Positions 34,347 through 44,685 of a DNA stretch of 64,000 nt are shown piece after piece. Location: NCBI GenBank assembly GCA_034231615.1, contig CM067306.1, positions 38,920,248 to 38,984,247 of the forward strand, given 5' to 3'. The stretch comes from Meghimatium bilineatum (Eukaryota; Mollusca; Gastropoda; Stylommatophora; Philomycidae). Position numbers and translations under genes: made by a program. Numbering within the stretch: position 1 is the stretch's first letter; the number at the start of each line of letters is the position of its first letter. The notes beneath the pieces were generated by a model that searched no databases, was not told the DNA's origin, and saw nothing but the letters and a program-made list of their open reading frames with translations.

Positions 34347-37300
34347 AGTAGTGTATGATGCATGAAACGCGGTCTGGGTTCGTTGGCCTGGTGGGTCCGT
34401 CCTGGGTCCGTTACTAAAGCTAATATAACAAAATACAGGGTCCGTCGGGTCCGTTGGTCCGCATGGTCCGTTACTATAGCTCATATAACAAAATACGATG
34501 TCCGTTGGTTCCGTCAAGGTCCGTTAATATAGCACATATAACAAAATACGATACATGGAGAGGTCGTGCAGAGGTTATGCAACGGGTCCGTTTGGTCCGT
34601 TAATATAGCTCATATAACAAAATATGGTGAATGAAGAGGTCGTGCAGAGGTCGTGCTACGGATCCGTATAGTCTGTTAAAATAACGCAAATAACAAAATA
34701 CTGGTCGTGGCATGCCACACTATTTTACGTAACCGGATAATACATAACTCATATAACAATATACTTGGTACGGAGAGGTCGTATGAAGGTCCGTCTGGTC
34801 CTTTAATATAGCTCAAAGATAAAAAATACTGATCATGTAAATATGGTGACTTGTTACATAACCCACTAATACATAACTCATATAACAATATAATGGATAA
34901 GGAGAGGTCGTGCAAAAGTGGCACCAGGCTCCGTGATGTTACATAACCCGGTTTAATATAGCCCAAAAAACAATAAACGTGTCATACAAAAGTCGGGTAA
35001 AAGCGTCACCTGGTACTTCTCCGGCTAATAGATACCTCATATAACAATATTGAACTGCAAATGTGTGAATATGTCGAGTGTGCGGCTGAATGTGCAGAAA
35101 TTGGGCGTGTGTCGGGTGGATCTGGAAGTTAGTAGTGGAATTTTATTTTATTTGTTATGCTGATACAAGGAGCTGGGATCGTGATAAAGAAAATTTTCAA
35201 TGCGACTTCCAGCGAATGAGGTTTGCATAAACCCGCCCTCCCCCACTTGTTTCGGTGGGGATGAGTTTGGTGAGTATTAACATGTTATGACCTTATGTGT
35301 TCATTGGTTATGTTGGGGTTTTCCCACTGTATTTTATTTATGGCAATATCTTTTATAAAAAACTAACTAATTTTTAAACCACATGTGAAAGACCACACAA
35401 AGTTCAGATCATAAAACTGCCAGATGAGATATAATTACAGTGGCGGAAACTAACCAGAACATTGTAATTAACACATGGTCATAGCTGGGGTGTTGTGGCG
35501 GTGGTAATAAAAAGCCGGTCTAGGTCAAACCATTCGAAACCATACCACTGCTACATATGACGCTTGTGTTTAACAGGCAAATTCTGATCAGAAAAACACC
35601 ATAAATCTTAGGGTACAAACTCGATTAGCCATCTGTTAGGGCAAAGAAACTTATACAGAATGAGGACATCATAATCCGGTCACGAAGCAGGGTTCATCCA
35701 TATCAATCCCATATTTAGCTCTGTTTCATTGTGATGAAACTCCTATTATGTTCCAAAAAACATCATAAATCATTAGGTTACAAGATTAATTAGCCACCAG
35801 TTAGCTCAAGGAAAATTTCGTAGTGATTGTCGATGTAAATACACATTTTACAATGTGATGAACCATGTTCTTTAACAACAGAGAATACAGAAAATCCAAT
35901 GTCTTTAGCGAACAACCAGCTTTACATGGGACTAGGCGCTACACCCATACAAACCTATTAACTTAAATATAAGCAAGAATGCTCTGGTTTTGATAAACAA
36001 CCACCCGCTACCATGAGAATAATACACACACACACAAACTCACACATTAATCGGACATTAGCCATAGCTGAATGGGAACACCCTTAATTTTTTTACCTGT
36101 CTCTGTTTCTATATACCCACTATAAACAAATGTGGTGTTCAAGAACGGAGAATCCCGATCTTGATTGGACTATACGATTATTATCAATATTAATATACTT
36201 ACACAAAAGATATTTAAATTATAATTTAATTTACACATGTATGTATTTTTAAAACAGTACTGACATTTAAATGAAATATAAGCAGTTAAAATACGTGGTT
36301 GCTTCAGAACTGGTAACAGCGCTTCCTATTGGCGTTAGTGCTATCACGCACGGTCCATTGAAACACCGTGCTGGCCGCTAGATGTGAAACAGATGTTACA
36401 CCTGTCAACAACCGCAGTGCTCATAGCGGATAATAAACGCTCGTCTCGGTATGTACTCATCGTGACGAGTAATATGGGGCCGCCGAAAACAAAATTCTGT
36501 GGGGTTAGAAACGTTAAATACATAGATGTACCAATTTATTTCATATTTATTTTTAAATATTATTTACAAAATCTCAACTTCCGTTAAAATTGGGTGCGGA
36601 GTGTGATTTTACGCTTATAAACTTGTTTTGGTGTTTAATCTCACAAGGCGAGGTTTCCTGGTAAGAAACAACCATCTCTGTTTGACCATATCACATATAT
36701 ATTTCATTAACTTTATTAAAAACCAACATTATTCAAATTTTTTAGAACGTCTGCATACAAAACAACGCAATAAACACATCCATATTTTGAACAACAAAAC
36801 CCCTGTCTGCTCTAAAATATTTACAGCTGGTAAATTAAGTTGTCAGTAAAAGCTCCCATAAATTAATTAATAACTGGACAGTTTACTAACCTTAACCATA
36901 GAAAGCGTGGGTGGGGGGATTAGCTTTTATGTTCTGTAGTTTGGGTGACCAAAAGACCAATATACATGTGGTATAAAATCGGTTCTTTTATATAAAAGAT
37001 ACTGACAGAAATAATATTAAATATCTGCATGTAATCAAACTATACAGTGCATATTAATATATTCCGAAAATACACCCCGTCTGTACCCACCCAAAAAAGT
37101 CACTTTTCACAGTTAGACAAACCGCTTTACGAAGTTTTCGAAAAGAGCAAAGACATTGTGTGGTAATTTTATAGACTTACAAATGCAAATTACAGTGGCT
37201 TTATGTGCCAACAGGGTTCATATTACATATTGCCATATGACAAATTGTCTGTTTTATCACTTTTCACATCTAGACAAGCTGGCTTTAAACACTTTTTTTG

Positions 37301-40300
37301 CAATGCGCAAAGACATTGGGGGGAGGGTTTCTAGACTTACAGTGCATATTTTCCTATTTTTATGTACTAATAGGGCTCATATTACACGTTTTCATATGAC
37401 AAACTTCATATTTATCACTTTTCACATCTAGATAAGACATTATTAATACATTTCCATTTGACAAACGTCATGTATTATCATATTTCTAAATTATCGCAAC
37501 CTATAAAACTACATTACAGACCTTGTACACTAAAAGCACAAAGCATTTATCATTTTTCACAGCTAGACAAACTACTTTTCATAATTTTCGCACCGAGTAA
37601 AGGCACTTTTTGACGCTTCTCTAGACTTGCACATGAAAATTGCAGTGGTTTTATGGACCAACAGGGTTCGTATTACATATTTCTATATGACAAAAGTAAT
37701 GGTTATCATTTTTCACAGGTAGACACCTCACCTTTACTGATTTTGGATATGTTTCATTAGTTGTCAAATTGTCATATCATACAAAACCATATTTCAGTAT
37801 TTTTGTAGTAATATCATGACAAATTTTTATTATGTATGTATTTGTGTGATTGCAGCACGTCCCATTTTTCCACAACTAACCAACCCGCCTTTAGTGATTT
37901 TCGTTATATTTATCGTTTGTATTAATTATCATACTATACGAAACCGTATTTCAGTACTTTTACGCAAACATTATAAAACATTTTGTCTGCAATTTTCTTA
38001 TGCAAGTCTAGAGAAGCGTCAAATAGTGCCTTTACTCGGTGCAAAAATTATGAAAAGTAGTTTGTCTAGCTGTGAAAAATGATAAATGCTTTGTGCTTTT
38101 AGTGTAAAACGTCTGTAATGTTGTTTTATAGGGTGTGATAATTTAGAAATATGATAAAACATATCAAATTTATATCAAGTTTGTCAAATGGAAATGTATT
38201 AATAATGTCTTGTCTAGATGTGAAAAGTGATAAATATGAAGTTTTTCATATGGAAACGTGTAATGTAAGCCCTGGTGGTACATAAAAATAGGAAAATATG
38301 CATTGTAAACCCTCCCTCAATGTCTTTGCACATTGCAAAAAAGTGTTTAAAAACAGCTTGCATAGATGTGAAAAGAGGTAAAACAGGCAATTTGTCATAT
38401 GGCAATATGTAATATGAACACTGTTGGCACATAAAGCCACTGTAATTTGCCTTTGTAAGTCTAGAAAATCACAACACATTGTCTTTGCTCTTTTAGAAAA
38501 CTTAGAAAAGCGGTTTGTCTAACTGTGAAAAGTGAATTTTTGTTGGGTGCGTACAGACGGGTTGTGTTTTCGGAATATATTAATAGGCACTGTATAGTTT
38601 CTTTACATACAGATATTTAATATTATTTATGTCAGTATCTTTTATATAAAGAAACCGATTTTAAACCACATGTGAAAGGTCACCAAAAATACAGATCATA
38701 AAAGCTAATCCCCCACCCACGCTTTCTATGGTTAAGGTTAGTAAACTGTCCAGTCATTAATTAATTTATGGGAGCTTTTACTGACAACTTAATTTACCAG
38801 CTGTAAATATTTTAGAACCGACAGGAGTTTTGTTGTTCAAAATATGAATGTGTTTATTACGTTGTTTTGTATACAGACGTTCTAAAAAATGTGAATAATG
38901 TTGGTTTTTAATATAGTTAATGAAATATATATGTGATATGGTCAAACAGATATGTTTTTTTCTGGCTAGGAAAACTAGTTTTGTGAGATTAAACACAAAA
39001 CAAATTTATAGGCGTAAAAATCACGTCCGCACCCAATTTTAACGGAAGTTGAAATTTTCTAAATATTTAAAAATAAATATGAAATATATTGGTACATTTA
39101 CGTATTTAACGTTTCTAACCCCACAGGATTTTGTTCTCGGCGGTTCCATATTACTCGTCACGATGTGTACATACCGAGACGAGCGTTTATTATCCGCTAT
39201 GGGCCCTGCGGTTGTTGACAGGTGTAACACCTGTTTCACACCTAGCGGCCAGCACGATGTATCATCGGACCGTGCGTGATAGCACTAACGCCAATAGGTA
39301 GAGATGTTACCAGTTCTGAAGCAACGACGTATTTTAACTGCTTATATTTCATTTAAATACCCGTACTGTTTTAAAAATAAATACATGTGTAAATTAAATT
39401 ATAATTTAAATATCTTTTGTGTAAGTATATTAATATTGATAATAATCGTATAGTCCAATCAAGATCGGGATTCTCCGTTCTTGAACACCACATTTGTTTA
39501 TAGTGGGTATATAGAAACAGAGACAGGTAAAAAAATTAAGGGTGTTCCCATTCAGCTATGGCTAATGTCCGATTAATGTGTGAGTTTGTGTGTGTGTGTA
39601 TTATTCTCATGGTAGCGGGTGGTTGTTTATCAAAACCAGAGCATTCTTGCTTATATTTAAGTTAATAGGTTTGTATGGGTGTAGCGCCTAGTCCCATGTA
39701 AAGCTGGTTGTTCTCTAAAGACATTGGATTTTCTGTATTCTCTGTTGTTAAAGAACATGGTTCATCACATTGTAAAATGTGTATTTACATCGACAATCAC
39801 TACGAAATTTTCCTTGAGCTAACTGGTGGCTAATTAATCTTGTAACCTAATGATTTATGATGTTTTTTGGAACATAATAGGAGTTTCATCACAATGAAAC
39901 AGAGCTAAATATGGGATTGATATGGATGAACCCTGCTTCGTGACCGGATTATGATGTCCTCATTCTGTATAAGTTTCTTTGCCCTAACAGATGGCTAATC
40001 GAGTTTGTACCCTAAGATTTATGGTGTTTTTCTGATCAGAATTTGCCTGTTAAACACAAGCGTCATATGTAGCAGTGGTATGGTTTCGAATGGTTTGACC
40101 TAGACCGGCTTTTTATTACCACCGCCACAACACCCCAGCTATGACCATGTGTTAATTACAATGCTCTGGTTAGTTTCCGCCACTGTAATTATATCTCATC
40201 TGGCAGTTTTATGATCTGAACTTTGTGTGGTCTTTCACATGTGGTTTAAAAATTAGTTAGTTTTCTATAAAAGATATTGCCATAAATAAAATACAGTGGA

Positions 40301-40896
40301 AAAACCCCAACATAACCAATGAACACATAAGGTCATAACATGTTAATACTCACCAAACTCATCCCCACCGAAACAAGTGGGGGAGGGCGGGTTTATGCAA
40401 ACCTCATTCGCTGGAAGTCGCATTGAAAATTTTCTTTATCACGATCCCAGCTCCTTGTATCAGCATAACAAATAAAATAATAAACGGATAAGTACCAGGT
40501 GACGCTCTTTACCTGACTTTTGTATGACACGTTTATTGTTTTTTGGGCTATATTAAATCGGGTTATGTAACATCACGGAGCCTGGTGCCACTTTTGCACG
40601 ACCTCTCCGTACCCAGTATATTGTAATATGAGTTATGTATTATCAGTTTACGTAACATGGCGTGGCATGCCACGACCAGTATTTTGTTATTTAAGCTATT
40701 TTAACGGACCATACTAACACGTAGCACGACCTCTGCATGACCTATTCATGCCCCATATTTTGTTATATGTGCTATATTATCGGACCTTGACAGACCCAAC
40801 GGACTCCGTATTTTGTTATATGAGCTATAGCAACGGACCCAGACTGACCCAACAGGCAAACGGACCCAGACCACGTTCCATGTACCATACACTACT
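34347..40896. mobile_element. Giant palindromic foldback DNA element, 6.55 kb
   Basis: Two inverted arms of about 3 kb (34,347-37,650 and 37,988-40,896) flank an unpaired centre. The ends are AGTAGTGTATGATGCATGAA and, inverted, AGTAGTGTATGGTACATGGA, with a 6-bp target duplication. The first ~700 bases carry spaced copies of a GGTCCGTTAATATAGCTCAT + ATAACAAAATA motif. The arms differ by point changes and a few indels: a ~130-bp extra subterminal unit near 34,740-34,870 and ~100 bp near 35,040-35,135 are present only on the left. No transposase, integrase, polymerase or capsid-like frame is visible; short frames shared by both arms are peppered with replacements. Six-base duplications with 5'-AG ends are known for Polinton/Maverick elements, so a non-autonomous relative is one inference. 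Other six-base-duplicating superfamilies are possible. Confidence 0.85.
37104..38010. repeat. ~156-bp tandem array at the palindrome centre
   Basis: TTTTCACAGYTAGACAAAC-type starts occur at 37,104, 37,261, 37,419, 37,554, 37,710 and 37,866 (spacings 157, 158, 135, 156, 156). Each is followed by a TCTAGACTTRCA-like block and an ACAGGGTTCATATTACAT-like block in the better-preserved units. Inverted copies occur in the right arm near 38,060, 38,215, 38,360 and 38,515. The last plus-oriented units lie beyond the arm's paired limit, so the palindrome centre falls inside the array. Confidence 0.8.
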
Positions 40897-40902
40897 GGCA
40901 CT
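40897..40902. repeat. Right target-site duplication GGCACT
   Basis: Identical to 34,341-34,346. It is followed by TGTTGACGAAGATGAT, the continuation of the interrupted LINE. Confidence 0.88.
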
Positions 40903-40934
40903 TGTTGACGAAGATGATATATATATAGATGAAA

Positions 40935-41665
40935 CATGAACAAACGCTCAACAAACTAATGAAAAGGAATGGCAATCTGAAGATGGAACTATTATGAGAA
41001 ATGTGCCAAGCAGCAAAGGTCAGAGATTAATAATGGCACATGCAAGTACCAGACAAAATGGTGTTTTGAAGAGTGGTTAACTAATTTTCATTTCCAAATC
41101 TACCGATAATCGAGACTACTATGTTGAGATAAATGGTTATATATTTAGAGAATGAATAGACAAGATTGTACTTCCATCATTAGATAGACCTTCCTGTCAG
41201 GTTATGGCCAAAGCATCCTACTATAATATTGCATGTCAAGATAACATTCCAACCACATCGTCTACTGAGGAAGAGATTAAAATATGGTTTAGAAAATAAC
41301 ATATTCCATTTACTGAAATGCACTTGAAACTGGAGTTACTGTTGGTAAGGAATGCACACAGAGCGAAGACTTTCCACATTGATAAAATTATAGGAGAGCA
41401 TGGACATAGATGTCCAAGATTACCACCGTACCATTCACAATTAAATCCAATAGCATTTGGGCTAAAGTTAAGGCAGCAGTGGCAAAGAAAAATAAAACGT
41501 TCAAACTGAATGATGTTCATAAAATTGTATATACTATGCTATCCGTCATTAACAAAGAATTATGTGTTAAATTTGAGTACCATATATTGAAAGTGAAAGA
41601 ACAATATGGACATTAAGATGGTTTACGCTTCATTCAACCAACTACAATTATCGATCTTTACGAAA
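40935..41665 (+). mobile_element. Dead mariner/IS630-type DDE transposase remnant
   Basis: Plus-strand frames give RNVPSSKGQRLIMAHAST (41,000), YYVEINGYIF (41,115), VMAKASYYNIACQDNIPTTS (41,200-41,260), then HIDKIIGEHGHRCPRLPPYH (about 41,375-41,435) and SQLNPIAF. After a frameshift it continues WAKVKAAVAKKNKTFKLNDV (41,460-41,520). The order matches the DDE catalytic half of Tc1/mariner-like transposases. At the two places where the family has catalytic acids (VMDNASYH and LNPIE) this copy has A and A, so it is catalytically dead in addition to having stops and shifts. Confidence 0.8.
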
Positions 41666-41779
41666 CATCGGATTATGAAAAGAAAAATGAAAGAACAATA
41701 TTACATTCTGAATACCTCATTTTTACCCATCTACAACAAATGAACGATATGCCTATACCAGGAAATACTGTAACATTTA

Positions 41780-43928
41780 TTTAAACTACTACCTAATAAC
41801 TCTTAAACTACCTGGAGGAAAACAATCTTCTAGATGACTAGCAATCAGGCTTCAGAAAAAACAGATGCACTGAAGACCAAACATCTTACCTTACCCAGGA
41901 AATAGAAGATGCTTTCCAAAAAAACTAAAAACTCCTAGCCACCTTCTTTGACCTCACAAAGGCCTTTGACAAAGTATGGAAAGGGGGGGGGGCTATTGCT
42001 AAAACTCGCCCAGAAAGGAATCGGAAGCAAAATGTTTCTGTGGATAAAAAACTTCCTACGAGGCAGACATGCAAGAGTCAAACTCCAGGGAATGAAAAGT
42101 AAAATAGTCAACATAACTGAAGGTGTCCCACAGGGATGAATTCTGTCGTCCAAACTCTTCATACATTTTATAGACGATCTGCCAAAACTATTCACACCAT
42201 ATGTACATAGGGTTCTCCATGTAGACAATCTTGATATCTGGACCCAATCAGAATACATTGAAGTTGCAAAAATTAGAATACAGGAGGCAATAAACAAAGT
42301 TGAAGAGTGGGCAAAAACCTGGGGTGTTCAAATAAACGCAAGACCATCACTACACTTTTCACCCTTTCCACAAAACCTGAAAATTATACTCTCACACTAG
42401 ACAATACCCCACTCCCAAAGGTAAACAGCTCGGTCTACCTGGGACTAAAATTTCACAAAAGACTTACGTGGGGGTCACACAATGAAGAGACAGAAAAAAA
42501 CACACGCAGACTACAAATAATGAAAAAACTGTCTGGGACAGTTTGGGGAGCTGACATATAAAACAATAAAAAAAGTATATGTATGTCATATTCGCCAAAC
42601 TCAGGATTATGGATTGAGCACATATGCAACAGCAGCAACTACCAATCTTTAGAAGCTGGACAAAATTAAAAATGCAGGTCTCCGAATCATAACAGGAGGA
42701 CTAAGGAGCACACATATAACGTCAATGGAAGCAACAGTAGGATTACAAAACCTAACAGACCACAGGGATGAGAAAATCACAATAATGACAGAAAAATTTA
42801 GACTCCTGAAACATCACCTATGCATGAGAAAACAAATGAACTAACAAAAAAACAGACTGAAAAGACCAAACTTCAATCACCTATCCAAAAAACAACTTAT
42901 GAAAGCTAATGAAGAAGTAACCAGCAACAACCGGATGAATGGGAACAGCTAGAAGCATATTACAACATTGGAAACACCTCACCCATATATACTGCAAAAC
43001 TTACAATCCTGAGCAAAACTATGGAAACCCCTACTGCCCTTAAGACAAAAATACTTGATCACCTAGACACCCAATACCTACCTCACAATGGATTCATGTC
43101 TTCACAGATGGATCATCAGAGGGTGCAGTAAAGAAATGAGGAGCTGGAATACTAATACTCATTCCAAACACCCAAAAACTAGAACTTTCAATCGCTACTG
43201 GCAAATTATCAACAAATTACAGGGCAGAGCTACAAGCAATCTTAGAAGCATCAAATGTTCTAGAGGAACAGAGACTCAAGGCAGCTAACATAGTCTTCTT
43301 GTGTAACTGCATGTCAGTACTCCAAACCATCCAAAATGAACCTAAAGATCTCCTAACAAAAACAACTGTAGAACTTCTAAATCAACTTTCTGCCAACAAT
43401 AAAGTTGTGCTGCAGTGGATCCATGCACACTGTGGAATAAAAGGAAATGAAGCAGCTGACAGACTAGCAAAAACAGGGGGACAAAAGGAACAATTCCAGC
43501 ACAGAATATCACTGACTGAAGCAAAATAACTCGTCACAAAAACAAAAAAATACTAACATACATGGAGTCAGAGAACAGGCAGCAACTTTCCACAGGACCC
43601 TATTCTATGCAAGACACAACAAACCACAAGTTTAAGACTCCGCACAGGACACTGCAGACTACAAGCACATCTCCACAAAATTAAGGCTGTCTAAATTGAC
43701 CAATGCCCATGTCAAAAGAGTCTACAGACTCCAAAACACATTCTGCAGACATGTCCACTCCTTCATGATGTGAGAACCACAATATGGCGCCAAGTGACAT
43801 ATCTGAAGGTAAAGCTGTGGGGCAACCGTGAGGACCTCCTGCTGACGACTGAATTTGTGGAGGCGGCCCACTTTCCTGTATAGACTTATGAGCATAGGAA
43901 ACTGATAGCTGAAGAAGAAGAAGTAGCA
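41780..43928 (+). mobile_element. LINE remnant: RT and RNase H, converging on a minisatellite
   Basis: The RT order is preserved: QSGFRKNRCTEDQTSYLTQE (41,845), FFDLTKAFDKVWK (41,943, motif A intact), LRGRHARVKLQGMKSK, GVPQG (42,122), and motif C as HVDNLDIW (42,220; usual YADD, so lost). Next comes the thumb VNSSVYLGLKFHKRLTWGSH (42,422). RNase H follows with FTDGSSEG (43,099), YRAELQAIL (43,220) and FLCNCMSVLQ (43,300; usual D changed to N). Then come WIHAHCGIKGNEAADRLAKT (43,417) and a Cys/His tail with LRTGHCRLQAHLHKIK (43,633) and CPCQ...HILQTCPLL (about 43,705-43,770). Multiple frameshifts and stops. The 3' end is a GAAGAAGAAGAAG tract at 43,910-43,925. Confidence 0.9.
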
Positions 43929-43929
43929 T

Positions 43930-44685
43930 ACTCATGTCAATGAATCACACTTTATTCGCAGCTTCCATTACCATGTCAATGAAGCACACTTTATTCGCAG
44001 CTTGCATTCCCATGTCAATGAAGCACACTTTATACTCAGCTTGCATTCCCATGTCAATGAAGCACACTTTATACTCAGCTTGCATTCCCATGTCAATGAA
44101 GCACACTTTATCATCAGCTTGCATTCCCCATGTCACTGAATCACACGTTATCATCGGCTTGCATTCCCATGTCAATGAAGCACACTTTATCATCAGCTTG
44201 CATTCCCATGTCAATGAAGCACACTTTATCATCAGCTTGCATTCCCATGTCAATGAAGCACACTTTATCATCAGCTTGCATTCCCATGTCACTGAATCAC
44301 ACGTTATCATCGGCTTGCATTCCCATGTCAATGAAGCACACTTTATCATCAGCTTGCATTCCCATGTCAATGAAGCACACTTTATCATTAGCTTGCATTC
44401 CCATGTCAATGAAGCACACTTTATCATAAGCTTGCATTCCCATGTCAATGAAGCACACTTTATCATCAGCTTGCATTCCCATGTCAATGAAGCACACTTT
44501 ATCATCAGCTTGCATTCCCATGTCAATGAAGCACACTTTATCATCAGCTTGCATTCCCATGTCAATGAAGCACACTTTATCATCAGCTTGCATTCCCATG
44601 TCAATGAAGCACACTTTATCATCAGCTTGCATTCCCATGTCAATGAAGCACACTTTATCATCAACTTGCATGCTCATGTTACTTC
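43930..44685. repeat. 39-bp minisatellite, about 19 units
   Basis: The unit is CATGTCAATGAAGCACACTT followed by TATCATCAGCTTGCATTCC. Most units are nearly identical; two carry CACTGAATCACACGTTATCATCG-type changes. A period divisible by three leaves frames open on both strands (305 and 239 codons at most), which is an artefact of the repeat. The array lies exactly between the 3' ends of two tail-to-tail LINEs. It is bordered by GAAGAAGAAGTAGCATACTC on the left and CATGTTACTTCTTCTTC on the right. Confidence 0.95.

Noticed and set aside
36384..39239. Matching 60-73-codon frames in both arms of the giant palindrome as conserved genes
   Set aside because: They are in both arms only because the arms are copies. 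Amino-acid-changing differences are common and no domain is recognisable.
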